A stretch of DNA of 64,000 nucleotides from Cryptomeria japonica (lineage: Eukaryota > Streptophyta > Pinopsida > Cupressales > Cupressaceae), in contig NC_081408.1 of NCBI RefSeq assembly GCF_030272615.1, positions 304,579,450 to 304,643,449 of the forward strand. Reading direction: 5' to 3'. Below are positions 34,199-46,680 of the stretch, one piece after another. Below the pieces are notes generated by a model that was given only the letters and a program-made list of their open reading frames with translations, was not told the origin of the DNA and did no database searches. The first letter of the stretch is position 1, and every line of letters starts with the position of its first letter. Made by a program: the position numbers and the translations under genes.

Positions 34199-35869
34199 AT
34201 GAACAAGGTAAGCAAAACAGATGAACCTTCTCTTCATGGATTAGGCCTACCATGTGTTAAATCAAGTAATAGTGGTAGTTCCCATTTGTATTATCCTAAT
34301 CACATAGGAGGTTCTGCAAATGGAGAGATCTATCAATCTACATCCACTGTGGAATTCCACAGTACTAGTAATTACAGCACTAATCATGAATCTTCAGAGT
34401 GGGACAATTGGGGGGGAGCCATAACATCTGTGGAAGAAGAGGAAATAATAAGATTGGGTAAAACTATTGGATTGTCTAGAGATGAAATTGGAGCTGAAAA
34501 CTGGAGGACAAGTCGCCTCAAGAACAGCTCTCCTGATGTACCACTATCTCAATCTGTTCAAGACTTGCAAGGCAGTTTTTACTCTGCCAACCCTGCAACT
34601 GAATCAATTGGGATCGCAATTAGTGGGTTAAAACACAATCTCCAAAACAGTTATGAACAGAAAGATGAGTCAGTACCATTGGGCTATGACGGTAGGAATT
34701 CAAAAGCATCTGAATTTGTTCACAATAGGGCTTGTTCTTCTAAGGATTTAGAAGGTTTGCACCTTCTAGATCTTCTACTCCAATGTGCAGAGGCCATTTC
34801 ATCACACAATTTAGAAGAAGCAAATGTCATGCTTATGGAGCTTCAAGAACTCTCTTCTCCCCATGGAAGCTCAGTCCAGCGTGTGGCTGCTTACTTTGCA
34901 GAAGCCATGGCATCTCGATTAATAAGCTCGCACCTAGGAATCTATTCTCCCATCATGCACAAAACCAAAGCCCAAAGAATCCTATCAGCATTCCAAGTCT
35001 ATAATGGCATTACTCCTTTTGTGAAATTCTGTCATTTCACTGCAAATCAGGCAATACAGCAAGCACTGCAAGGGGAGAAGAAAGTGCACATCATTGACCT
35101 GGACATCATGCAAGGCCTGCAATGGCCAGGGCTATTCCACATTCTTGCCTCTCGCCCTGGTAGGCCGCCCTATATTCGAATCACAGGGCTGGGGAGCTCA
35201 ATGGAAGCATTGGAGGCAACAGGTAGGAGGCTCTCAGAATTTGCTAGCGCAGTGGGTATTCCCTTTGAATTTCATGCAATCCCAGATAAGATTGGCAACA
35301 TGGGTATAGACTGTATAGAGAGGAGGCTCAAGGTCAAGAAAGGAGAGGCATTGGTTGTACATTGGCTGCACCATTCTCTGTATGATGTCACAGGCTCTGA
35401 CATGAGCACCCTGTGGCAGCTCAGGAGGCTCAACCCTAAGCTTATCACAATGGTGGAGCAGGATCTCTGTCACAGTGGATCTTTTCTCTCCAGATTTATG
35501 GGTGCAATGTACTATTATTCTGCTCTGTTCGATTCCCTCAGTGCAGCCCATCCTGATGACAGCTTTGAAAGACATGTTGTAGAACAGCAGCTATTGTCTT
35601 GTGAAATAAAGAACATTCTTGCTGTGGGAGGTCCTGCAAGATGGGTTGAGTATGTAAAATTTGACAAGTGGAGAGAGAAGCTTGAGCAAGCAGGATTCAC
35701 CAAATTCGGGCTTGGGGGCAATGCAGCAGCTCAGGCAGAGCTTCTGCTAGAAATGTTTCCCTCTCAGCCTTATACTCTTCATGAAGAGTATGGAACTCTC
35801 AAACTTGGCTGGAAAGACCTTGCCCTATACACTGCTTCAGCATGGACACCCACCCATGATGCACTGTAA
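34199..35869 (+). CDS. SCR-like: GRAS transcription factor, SCARECROW/SCL23 type
   Basis: 556 codons without intron. The ATG is the first in frame after an in-frame TGA 15 codons upstream. Residues 1-185 are a variable Ser/Asn-rich N-terminus. From about 187 a complete GRAS domain follows: LHR I ([20 protein letters not shown]), VHIID at 296-300 in [30 protein letters not shown]-type region ([31 protein letters not shown]) and the terminal SAW motif ([17 protein letters not shown]). Wording and spacing match SCR and SCL23, which act in the nucleus with SHORT-ROOT in radial patterning; DNA is usually reached through partner factors. The low-complexity N-terminus seen in some SCR proteins is not obvious, so SCL23 is the alternative. 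Its flanks are retroelement remnants, giving no operon-like context. A 51-bp tandem duplication covers the stop. Confidence 0.95.
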   Translation: MNKVSKTDEPSLHGLGLPCVKSSNSGSSHLYYPNHIGGSANGEIYQSTSTVEFHSTSNYSTNHESSEWDNWGGAITSVEEEEIIRLGKTIGLSRDEIGAENWRTSRLKNSSPDVPLSQSVQDLQGSFYSANPATESIGIAISGLKHNLQNSYEQKDESVPLGYDGRNSKASEFVHNRACSSKDLEGLHLLDLLLQCAEAISSHNLEEANVMLMELQELSSPHGSSVQRVAAYFAEAMASRLISSHLGIYSPIMHKTKAQRILSAFQVYNGITPFVKFCHFTANQAIQQALQGEKKVHIIDLDIMQGLQWPGLFHILASRPGRPPYIRITGLGSSMEALEATGRRLSEFASAVGIPFEFHAIPDKIGNMGIDCIERRLKVKKGEALVVHWLHHSLYDVTGSDMSTLWQLRRLNPKLITMVEQDLCHSGSFLSRFMGAMYYYSALFDSLSAAHPDDSFERHVVEQQLLSCEIKNILAVGGPARWVEYVKFDKWREKLEQAGFTKFGLGGNAAAQAELLLEMFPSQPYTLHEEYGTLKLGWKDLALYTASAWTPTHDAL

Positions 35870-35931
35870 ATCTTACTCTACACTGCTTCAGCATGGACAC
35901 CCACCCATGATGCACTGTAAATCTTACTCTA
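35830..35931 (+). repeat. Perfect 51-bp tandem duplication across the GRAS stop codon
   Basis: 35830-35880 and 35881-35931 are identical. The unit holds the last 12 codons, the TAA stop and 11 bases of 3' UTR. As 51 is divisible by three, the second copy is in frame but lies after the stop. Absence of differences suggests a recent slippage event, or possibly an assembly artefact. Confidence 0.95.
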
Positions 35932-35974
35932 GTACACTGTCTTAAAATTACTCTTTAAACTTTCAATAATTGAT

Positions 35975-36028
35975 TATTACTTTTTAAAAAGATGTTTATA
36001 GTATTACTTTTTAAAAAGATGTTTATAG
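35975..36028 (+). repeat. 27-bp tandem duplication in the GRAS 3' region
   Basis: Two identical units (35975-36001 and 36002-36028), each starting TATTACTTTTTAAAAAGATG, lie about 110 bp after the stop codon. Confidence 0.9.
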
Positions 36029-38055
36029 TGGCGATTTCATCATTGAAATTCTAAGCTGTCTGACTGAAACTTTGTGAAATGTGTCAACCAAAATATCTAT
36101 CTATATTGCTTCTGATTTAAATTCTGTACAAATTTTTGAATCAACATTTCTCACACTCCTTGATCACCAATCTTAGGTGTTCCACAAGACACTTCCAATT
36201 GACCAACTGCTCTTGTACGTCATGAAAAGAAAGATGCTTGAAAGAAGGACGGAAATTAAGAGGTTGTCGCTATAGTCTCAGGAAGGGTTAGGAAAATATG
36301 TTCATATACCTAGTGTAAGGTGAGGCAAGACTTAGAAACATGCTCAGATCTTGAGCTTGCCCTCTCATGCTATTTGGAATTGGCAGTTTTTTGGGTTAAT
36401 ATTTTGAATCTGTATTTTTTAATGGTTAATTGGTTCAATGGTTAAATATTAAAAAGTTCATTTTAAAATGAGTTAAATATTTAGCATTTTGGTGTATGTA
36501 TAAGGTGATTGGTAAAATGGAAAAAAATTCTCTTTGAAAGTAGTAAATCTTAATTCCTTGATGTGTACTTAATTGTTTTTGGATTAAAATGTGAAACTTT
36601 GAACTCTTTCTTCGAGACAGTGTGCAAACTTGATTGTCTTTGGATTAAGACTTTGTAGCATGTTTTGAGTTAATATTTTGAAGAATGTTTATATTATAAG
36701 TCTACCATACCATGGGCATTATTAGACTTTATTATCTCGAGATTAATGTTTTAAAGCATGCTCAAACCTTGAGCTTGCATGATCATGTTTGTTTGGATTA
36801 ACGCTTTAAAGCTTTACTCATTTGTTGAGCATGACTAATGGTTCTTGAGGGTTTTGAAATTTAACTATTATTGTGTTAATACTCATACTTTATTGCTTAG
36901 TTGTAAATCATTGTTAACAAAACTCTAAATTCTATTGAGGTATATTTGATTTCACTAATAGCTTTTAGGCATATTATTTTCGAAAGATGTAGTTTGTCAA
37001 GTTTAGGTTTGACACACAATTATTTTAACTTTTGTTGTAGGTCTCATTTGATTTCAAGTAATGGTGAAGACTAGAGTACCTAGAGAATAGGTTGGAATTC
37101 AAGCACCCTATTTTAAGTGTTGTAGTTGTTGGTCCCCAAATCAACAGATCGGAAAGTTCTAAAGTTATGCCAAATGTTATCTTCAAACCTTCCAACTGAC
37201 TTGGCCAATGAACAGGAGTAACCAAAATGTGATTAACCTCTCCTACACTTTAGGCTCTGCAGGACCTAGGTGGGTGTACCTATTCACCAACCGATTCTCT
37301 TAGTTGGTTATTTTTATAGCAGATTGGTTATCTTCACCTAATTTTGTCTTCTATCTCAGAATAGCAATAGACTTCTAAAACAGACTGATCTAAGCACTAA
37401 CTATTTATTTCTCCCTTAACTCTGTTTATCTTACATCTTACTCCTATCTCCTACTATCTCCTAATTGAAACTAAAATAATGTATATATTTTGAATGAAGT
37501 TTGATATGGAATTGATCAATGCCTTCTCCTCTTTTGGGTTACAGAGTCACCCTCTTCCAAACCCTCACGTATAACTCTATGAGACAATTTTTAAATTCAC
37601 CCTTGATGAATTCGTCAGCTAATCTAACTCGCAATATTACTCAAATTACTCTTTCCACAACAACCAGTCTGATTGATTTTAACTTTCCTTGAAAGGCCAA
37701 CCAGCAAGAACACAAGGACATGGAACTCGCAAATGTTACTTGTTTTATCAATCTGCTATGAAAATAAATAATCCTTTCACAATTAGGTTGAAGATAGCAT
37801 TCATTCACTGAAAATGAAAATCACAGATTATTGATCTAGATGAAGATTTTTCCACAACACAAATGAAAAGAAATACTGATTATATTACTAAAATAAAGTC
37901 CTTTTTTCTGAAAGTATATAAAAGTTGTCTATGATGATGTTTTTCAAATGATTACATAACATACTTATAATAAAATGAGGGGTCATGCCCTTTCAAAGAG
38001 TCTTTTGGATCTTTAAACAACATAAAGACTAACTTAACAACTAAGGACCCCTAAG
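36029..38055. other. Intergenic, nothing firm
   Basis: AT-rich. A loosely repeated theme (CATGCTCAGATCTTGAGCTT near 36337 and a similar stretch near 36759, each followed by a GGATTAA/GGTTAAT word) hints at an old duplication. No coding frame with motifs is present. Confidence 0.45.
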
Positions 38056-38059
38056 ATCT

Positions 38060-41000
38060 AATTAAGTACATATGTATTCTTGTGATATGATTTGTATATC
38101 CTGTTCTCAAATAAGTATCACAATCTTCCAATGTGCTTCTTGCCACATTCTTTGCACTAATCATTTCCTCCATATGGGTGTTGACTACATCAAGATCTCC
38201 TCTTTTGGCTGCTTTCAAAGCATCCTGTAGGTACTTCTAGCAATCCTGGATCCATCTAATTTGATCCTTTAGTTTTTTGTCCTTAGTTAGAAAAGGTGGT
38301 CTGCCTTTTCCTTCATTAAAGATAAAATACCCTGCTTCTTCAATTAGTTCTTTCGCATACCTGTTATGATCTTTTATCAAACCTTCAATATCTTGCACAA
38401 TAGTGGCATCCGGGTTGCTCCTCCTCTATATCTCATCAAACTTTCCTTTTAACCGGCCTTCCAACCTTTCATCTTCTGCAATGGTAGATTGATTCTTTGA
38501 ACAACTGCAATGGTAGATTGATTCTTTGAACAAGTAGTCCAACACTTATCCATCCATGTCATCATAGTAGTAAATCTCTTATGGATGAGTGTTGACATAA
38601 CATCAAACTTTACATTTGCCAATTGGCTCTATGATTGTTGATTTTCCACTTTGAGCTTACTATATTTGTCCTTCGATTGGGTGCTCTCTCTTTGAGTGAT
38701 CATGGGTGTTTGGCTGGTGGTGTTCATTATATCTTTTAGGGATTCAATTTCTTTAACAAGTTTGCTATTCATGAGCTTATATGCATTGTTATCCTTCACA
38801 AACAACTAGATTTGAGCCTTATTTAATTTAGCCACATTGATGCCCAGGTCTGTTGTGATCGCAGGGTTTGTCTCACCCACTTTAAAGGTCATCACATGCT
38901 TGAATGCTTTCTCAATGTCAACAATCATGGGATTTTTGTTGGGCGGATAGAGTGCCCAAATCAAGAGTAAATTTTCATCGAGATTAAATCCAGATCCCAT
39001 AAAGACTTGTGTAACACCATCAGGACTCAATTTATGTTTAGCATCACTGTTATGAAGGATAATGTTGTAAACTAGTGCCAATTTCAGATCCCACCCAGGG
39101 AAGATCAAAACACCTTCATCTTCTTAAAAGTTTTCTTCCCTTTTCGGGAATCATGGTCTCCATCTCATGGTCAATATCCATCTTTAAAATTCCAAGCAAC
39201 TGACATTCATTATTGTCTATATTAGTATCAATTGTTTCTCCTAAGGCTTTTCCTTTCAATTTGTATAAAAAAGATTTAAACTCGGGAGTTTTGATGAATT
39301 GATCATCAGAAATAAACGTTACAGGCCAATTGTCTAGTATCTTCCTTAGCAAGCTCCCCAACTCCTTGCTCCCTTCTTATTGGTTGATATGCCTCAATTC
39401 TGATTATTGAAATTTTATTTGGTTGAGGATGTGGAGCTTCTTCATCAGATGATTCCTCACTTGCAGAGGAAACAAATTGTGTGCATTGCATCTCTCTCAT
39501 TCTTGCCTCTATGTCCACGTTATAGATTTCTATATATCTGATTGCATCCATCTCATCTAAATTTCTGATTACATCCTCCTTAGGGTAGGGTTTGTGGTTA
39601 TATCCATTTAGCTTTTGCATTCTCTTCACATGGTCAATAAATCCTTCTAGATCAAACCTTGCCCTTGGTGTTGCTCTGTTCATATTATAGTGCACCAATT
39701 TGCCTAGAATATGGTCATATCCTTCTTTAGCAAGCACAATGAGGTCACCAAAACACAAAGTAGCATAAAAGATTGTTTTCCATAAGATCTCAAGTGCATA
39801 ACATTAGAAAAATCTAACTACCTCACTATCTCAAGATAGGCAATTTTGTTTGGAACAGTCTTAGGTAGTATAAAAGGGGTATCCTCAAACCCATAAACTC
39901 TGATTATGGTGGCATCTGAGTAACAATACCAATCTCCCCAATTATGTTCCATAGTCTCGAGGCCACCATAATCCTTTGGTCTCAACAATTTCTTAATTAC
40001 TTCTGACAAAGAGTGATCACATGGTTGATTTAACATTCTAAAAATAGTTTTCACAAAATACTCTTCAAAGTAAGCATTATTTGAGCTGGCAAACCTACTA
40101 TCCCAAATAGATGTCCACAATTGGACTGGTAAAGGTTCACCTCCCTAATCAAACTATTTTTTTTTTTAGTTCCTCTGCCCACATACCCTTCTCATGTCCA
40201 TAATACAAAACCATATGCATGAGGATTGAATAATTCTTGAGATATACTTTGGAAGGGTTCTTCTTGGTTTCCATGAGGACGAGATCAATCAGCCGATGAA
40301 ATATGGTTGCATAATTGAAATTTCTAGGGTTGTGGCTTTGAACATCTGTAGCATTCACCATTGCTTCAATTGTCATAAACTCAGGAACCTCAACTCCAAG
40401 CACTTGTCCAACAAAATAATAAGTGTAGTTGAAATAATTCTCAAATAGATTTATGTTGAATGGTAGTCCATCGTCGTCTTCTAGGGGTACTGAATTTCCA
40501 TCCACCTTAGGTTTGTATAGTGGCAATTTCCAACCTTTATAAGTAGTATCCAGCCTCCAGTATTCCTTGTTTAAATCCTCATATATAATCTGGTAATCAC
40601 ATACATCCTCAAACCCAAAGACCTCCTCTACTACTCCCTTAGACAAATGCACAAATGGTTTTCCTTGACAATCACATATGGCTTTGAGGTCTAGATTATA
40701 ATATTTAGCCAAAAGCTTGACCAAGTCCACATTTACGAATACATTTGGAACAATTATCTTCCCTAGGTTCATTCTCCAAGGGTTACATATGGTTTCATGT
40801 CTGGTTCTCCTTTGGTAATGGAAGAAAGACAATTCATAACCCTGAATGTTAGTCCACACGTCCCCTACATCCTAACATTTGTCTTCAAATTTATTGGCAC
40901 TAAGGTCCAATTGGACTGATCTTCTGGCTTTTATTCCTAAACCAGAGAGTTGGTCAGTTAAATCCTGACACAATCTTCGTTCTTCTACCTCTTCTTCTAA

Positions 41001-41117
41001 TTCAACAACCTTTGATTGTTTTGGAGGCTTCTCCTTCTGCATTTTTTGTTTCTTGCCTTTGGTTTTACTAGTTTCCCCCTTTTGTCTCTTTCACTTGGAT
41101 GTGGTAGGGCTATCCAT
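38060..41117 (-). pseudogene. Broken large ORF of unknown, probably retroelement origin
   Basis: Translation from MDSPTTSK at 41117 gives a basic Lys/Gln-rich N-terminus (KGKKQKMQKEKPPKQSK), a heptad-like stretch, then a globular region: RHETICNPWRMNLGKIIVPN, FVHLSKGVVEEVFGFED, FENYFNYTYYFVGQVLGVEV, NYSILMHMVLYYGHEKGMW. Past 40149 it continues in shifted frames through 39818-40120, 39306-39758 and 38806-39108, and ends in a probable coiled-coil tail near 38060. Stops and frameshifts occur every few hundred bases. I do not recognise the family. Its layout (basic start, globular domain, acidic middle with EESSDEEAPHP, coiled-coil end) recalls ORF2 at 2516-4942, but sequence similarity is weak. 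No flanking LTR pair was found. Confidence 0.5.
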
Positions 41118-41339
41118 TCTTAAATGATAGAATGCAAATTGAAATGAATTTTGTAGAGTTACAAAAGAAAACCATAATTGCTTACTTGTCACTACCTGAG
41201 TATTTTGGTTTGTTCTTCCACCTTGACTTCTTGTGATAGCTCGCTAGTATGCTTCAGGCTGAAATGTCTGCAATAAATTTTTACAGATTACTTCTATTGT
41301 GCAACATTAATGTCATCTACGATGATTAATGCCACAATG

Positions 41340-42330
41340 ATTTTGAAAATCAAACCATTCGACTGATGTGACAATTTCCTTTTTTGGTGTGACATTATTT
41401 GCTTGCATATCGTCAATTCCTGAGCTATATGCTGTTGATGGGGAATGTCTTTTGGTCATCTTCCTTTGATTCGATCTGATCTTGCCAATTAAATTGGCGA
41501 CCTTTCAATTTGGTATGCCTTGCTTATTGAGGAAACCTTCTGCGATCCCTTCTTCCTCTTGGATTTCATCCCCTTATGGTCATCGCCGAGAGGTACAACA
41601 ATCGAATATCATCTGTGGGACAATAGGTGTCAAAGTTACAAAATAAATCTCTTGTTGAAGGCTATTCTCTTACTAATGTGAACATCATCTTAGACATAGT
41701 CTTTCCTCATCGGTGTGACCCCCAAAGTCAGATTGACTCTAAATGTTTTTCCCGAGCTGAGAAAGTCTAACCGATTGAAAACAATCTTTTGTTTTACCTT
41801 TTCGAGGTGACAAGCAGATCTCCTTCCCATGTATTTAACTTTCTCCTTCATCGGGGTGACTTGCTTAGTCGGTTTGTCTTTAGTGGTTTGCCCTTGATAG
41901 TATTGGTCTCGTCTATCTGCCTAGCTTGTTTTGTCATTCGCATCGGGGTGAGTCAGCCCAATATGTCTCTATGTAGCTCCATCGGGATGACTTTCACTGT
42001 CTGGCTAACTTCTAGAATCTCACTCCGACATCATAACTCCTGCTGATGTCAAATTCATTGGTCACACTCTTCTCGATTTGCTTCCCATCTGTGGATGTGT
42101 ATCGACATGAAATATGAAATTGGGTTGACTCCTCCATGCTCACCCCGATGAGGGTTATCATGTCGATACAATTTGTTTATCTATTTATCAACATGTCTCT
42201 TTTCGACGACAGTGCAAGTCCCTCTCACAACATGGTCTCTTATTGATGTAACATGATAGTGTCTTCTTGAAAGGTGCTTATAATGCCAATTTGAAGAATC
42301 CTAGTCTGATCGGTATGACTTAGTGGGGTC
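41340..42330. repeat. Dispersed CATCGGGGTGAC-like motif array
   Basis: The word TCATCGGTGTGACC or a close variant occurs near 41708, 41850, 41940, 41980 and 42310, with weaker forms near 41358 and 41382 and an inverted one (CACCCCGATGAG) near 42141. Spacing is irregular. No ORF of interest overlaps. It may be leader sequence of the broken element to its left, which reads on the minus strand. Confidence 0.4.
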
Positions 42331-42749
42331 TTGTAGATTTACTTGTCTTGAGGTGTTTTGCTAAAATGAAATGCTGGGTTTATTTATTAGACAACTGGCT
42401 TGTATTTTGACAAATTTAAATGTATCTAAGCTATATTACTGAGGTTCATGTGGACCAAATGCATAACAATGGGGATTCTAAGCCTATATGATAATCTTTA
42501 CATAGGGAGATCACTTTATTTTTCAAGGTGCTAACAGTAGTGTCGAACATTGAATACCCCTTTGTAATTTGACCTACATCTTTTGTAACCACTTTGGTGT
42601 CCATTCCCCTAGCACCTAAGTAGGCTCACTTCAGCCCTTGCTTCAACCTTTTGCCTCTCAAGATGTTTGAGCACCTATTTTTAGTAGCTCCCTTGTGGCG
42701 TCAGTCTTGTTATCCATGTGTCTCCCTTGTCTCCTACCATTTTTTAGCA

Positions 42750-43700
42750 TGATTCATTTGGACACTAGCACGTCACATAGAAATCTGTGCATCGCGCATT
42801 CGTTTTGCGAAATCTCAATGTTCGAATGTCGGTTCTGAGCGTGCCTTTCCACTTGTCACTTGCGCATGTCAGTGGAAACAACCCCCAATATTTCTAGCAA
42901 CTCGCCAACCCTCTTTTCCCTCCTCTTCTCTCTTTTAAATATATCCTCTCTTCATTCAAGCTCTCTAGTTCCTCCATACAATCTCTCTTATTCTTTAGGC
43001 TCTTACAACTCCCTTCGTCTCTCTCTCTCACTTGCTAAAATAGTCTCTAGTTTGCTATAGCATTCTCAAGCTCTGATAGTATTGTTTTGCAACTCTCTTG
43101 GCTTTCTCAAGCCTCTTTGGTAATATCTATCTTTTTATCCTGTCTTTGGGCATCTTGGGATCTATCACATCCCACTTCCATCATTTATCATTTATCTTAT
43201 CTTGCATTTATGTTTTATTCTATCAATCTATTTGGATGTTTGTGGAGGTAGAAACACCAAAATAAGGATTTGACTGAGGCAAGTCCCCAAGCAACCCAAA
43301 CATTTTTCCTTTCTAGCTTGTGTGCAGGTTGCATTAAAGAAGATTCATTTGGCTGGAGGCTACATATCATGGACTAGTTGTGAGATTATCTTCTTCCTTT
43401 CCTTTTTGGTTTTGATTTCATTTATAGAATCGTTCTACCTTCTTTTGTAGACATTTATCACATTTAAATTAATCTAGAACACATATCTATTACATTGTTC
43501 CCTTATGTGCGAACTTTGTATTTTGTTTATACAGGATGCTAGTGTGTCACGTTGTTGTCCATAATATGTGTGCATCCTTGTGCAGAGAGCTATCAGAGGA
43601 CGTACAAAGACATACTACATCTTGAGTGGAGAGGTCGGTTAGTGAATCTTCGAGAGGTTGTTATCTGCCTATCGAAGAGGTTCATTTTTCCCCCTCTACA
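42750..43700 (+). repeat. 5' LTR of the second Gypsy-type element
   Basis: 951 bp, aligned with 53558-54041 plus 54828-55304. It ends CCCCCTCTACA. TTTTGGTGAACTGG follows at once; TGGTGAAC (43704-43711) is the probable primer site. Confidence 0.88.
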
Positions 43701-43856
43701 TTTTGGTGAACTGGATGTGAACACTTCTTTTGTATTATTTTCAAATCATTTCTTCAAGCATTTAGCATTCCCCCCTAAAATAAAAAGGACAGTTCTAAAT
43801 CTTTCCCCTTCTTCCAAAAAAAAATAATTTTAGGGTGCTGCCTCGAACCCCATTTA

Positions 43857-45091
43857 ATGGTTCATTGGCCTTCGACCGACTTATTTATGTATTCTCTCTT
43901 AAGTTTTAAGTTTATTAATTTCAAAATGCATATGTTATCTTCTTTTATTAACTTAGTTTGTAGCTTTATTCAAAGTGCTAGTGATGTTCCTTTTTATGCT
44001 TGTGATGGTGAGTTAGCTCTACCTATGTCACTCTATTCCTTTGATCCCTCTCATAATATATCTTCCATTTCAAAGGATATTTTGTTACAAGAGGATGAAA
44101 TAATTGACGCCTTTCTTAATGTTACTCTACCATCTCTTCATTCTAGTGCACTCTCTTCTAGAGATGATGCATTCGTGAATGATGAGTCTTGACTCATATC
44201 TGATTTTCCAAAGGTCGATGTTGAACAAATTCCTTCATCTAAATCTTCTACATATCATAATGAGTTTGTGAATGTCATTTATTTCTCTGCTACTCCTAAA
44301 AGGTCTAAGAGACCAATCATTCACATGATTGCAACTAGTCCTTCTCCAAATAATGTAAAATCTATTCATGGTGTTCCTTTGAAAATGACTCACTGGATCT
44401 TTTTACAAGATATGCACAATCTAAGGGTCCTTCTTATAGAATGGTAACCCTTATAATACTCGAAGAAATAAGAAACATCGTGATCATCCACAACCTTCTT
44501 TACCACCTTCTCAACCAGATCTTCCTCAAGCACCTAAGCCTTCAGTTAAGCAATCTAGTGATTATGATCTTATCAAGAGAAAATTCATGTTACTCCTGCT
44601 AAGATCTCACTTTGGGATTTGCTTCATATTGCTTCGGTTTATCACGGTATGCTACAAGAAGCTCTGCAAAAGGTCTTTTTGCCTTCTTCTGCTAGGCCGA
44701 CAAATGTAAATATTTTGATGGATCATATTCGTGTGGACTTGCCAGATATTACATTCTATCCACATGAATTCCCACCTCCAGAAGCAAGAAATCAAGCAGA
44801 TCCATTAATGATAATCGTTTATGTTAACGATGCTGACATTAGACGGACTCTCATTGATACTGGTTCAACACTCAATATTTGTGGTCTAGTCCTATTGCCC
44901 AAAATCAAAGTAGATTCTATGTCTCTTGCTGCATCTTCTATGTTCATCTGTGGTTTTGATAATACTGGTAAAACCACTTTGGGCACTGTTATTTTGCCTA
45001 AAAATGGTTGGACCAATTATTATTCCAACCTTGGTGCATGTTATGCTAGGACCTTTATCATATAATCTTCTCTTGGGTAGACCTTGGATTC
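43857..45091 (+). pseudogene. Degenerate leader protein and N-terminal half of retropepsin
   Basis: Frames from 43857 to 44600 are broken by several stops and show no clear capsid. From about 44619 the open stretch carries PDITFYPHEFPPPEARNQ and then the active-site box RRTLIDTGSTLNICGL, with an intact Asp-Thr-Gly-Ser typical of plant Gypsy proteases. Just before the Copia insertion the DNA encodes YNLLLGRPWI in another frame. The remainder of this motif lies beyond the insertion at 52766. The protein would cleave Gag precursors. It is dead because of frameshifts and the insertion. Confidence 0.75.
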
Positions 45092-46616
45092 TGTTGGCAT
45101 TATAACAAACAAGGGAGATTGTTGGCATTTCAATAAGGATATTGAGAAGGTTGTTGATGATTATGGATATAACTGCTAAAGGATGTTTACTGTCTTAATG
45201 TTATTATTTTGTCATTAATGTCAAGAAATTGATTTTCTAATTCAGTATGATGTTGCCATATCTTGAGAAGTGTGAATTGATGAGTATAAAGATGTCGGTA
45301 AAAGACACAGAAAGAACGTGATGAATAAGGGGAGGAATAAGTTATTCAATGGGCAACTATTACCAAGTTAGACAATGATGAGATCATGATGTTTAGATTG
45401 TTTTGATATCCTACATATGTTATTGATTGTAAGGTTAATACTATACTATGTTACCAAGCAAAGAACCTAGTCGGTAAACCCTAAAGAACCTAGTCGGTAA
45501 ACCCTAAGGTTATCGCTATCGGTTAATGAAGGCGGTATGTCTACCAAGTGAAGTTCAGTATTTACCGAGTTGCAACCGAGTAATAACAGAATGCATTGAA
45601 TGAATAAAAACATTATTTAATGAAGGAAGCTAATGAGCTGGTTATGATTAAATGATTGGTATGCCGTGAATGAAGTTTGTTAAAGAATCTATGGCAAAGG
45701 AAAATCGGCAGGAAAATCTACAACACAAATTGAACCGCAATACCCTAGCATAAGTTCCAAGAAATGTATGCAAGTTCCAAGGTGGGGTAAAACGTTTTCA
45801 GATCGAAGGATACATTGAACCTGGTCAAGTTTGAAGATCTAATGGCTATGATTGATCATGGGAAATGTGATCAAGGAGATTAAGCAGTTGGCAAATTGTT
45901 TATAAATAAGGAACTGTTGATAAACAATGTATGTGGGCAAGTGTATGCACAGGGATGCTACATAGTGATTACTGAGCACAGAAGCTTGAAGACCTGTTTG
46001 AATAATAGAGTATAGAGCCTAGCAGATGGACAAGATAAGTCCTATGACTAAATTGTATTGAGCAAATAAGAATCTACTTTAGCATTTTAGATGTGAAGTT
46101 GCAGATAGATTTTTATTACTGTTATTTTGTAAAGTGACATAAAATCTCTTAACCAAGTGGACTTAACAGTCTTATTTGTAAAACCCTCTAGCAAGGTGAC
46201 ATTCTAATTGAGTGTTTGAAATCCTTTAACAAGGTCACTTCTAACAAGGTGAAGATCCTAACAGATCTGAGGTAAATCCCTTAAGCGGGTCACATCTAGC
46301 AATGTGTTTGTAATCTTTAACAGGATTTTCTTTTAATCGAGCATACTCTAGAAGAGTATATTTCTTAGTGGGTCCAAAATCCCATAGTGGTTTTTCTCTA
46401 TTTGGGTTTCCACGTTAAATCTAGTGTTATAAGTGTTATGATGTTTATGTGCCTATGAGTTTGCATGTTTAGCAGTTTTGGTTATATTGCTGAAGTATAT
46501 GTTACCGAGGTTGAATCTGTTGTTTTTATGGAAGATTAAGTTTGTATGATTCACCCCCCCCCCTCTCATCTTATTAGCTTGGCATCTGTACTTAACATTA
46601 AGTATCAGAACTATCA
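45092..46616 (+). repeat. 5' LTR of the Copia element
   Basis: It starts TGTTGGCATTATAAC. It contains repeated AACCTAGTCGGTAAACCCTA units near 45466 and 45487, the conserved block at about 46366-46440 and a 10-C run at 46554-46563 before the end AACTATCA. Confidence 0.95.
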
Positions 46617-46618
46617 AT

Positions 46619-46630
46619 TGGTATCAGAGC
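46619..46630 (+). other. Primer-binding site of the Copia element
   Basis: TGGTATCAGAGC, two bases after the 5' LTR, complements the 3' end of initiator Met-tRNA, the usual primer of plant Copia elements. Confidence 0.93.
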
Positions 46631-46680
46631 ATTGGACTCTGGAAGAAAAGTTTAAAAGTACTTGAGGCAAAGATCCAAAG

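Noticed and set aside
34783-35721. Additional frames on both strands within the GRAS gene
   Set aside because: They are shadows of the 556-codon GRAS frame, which carries all family motifs.
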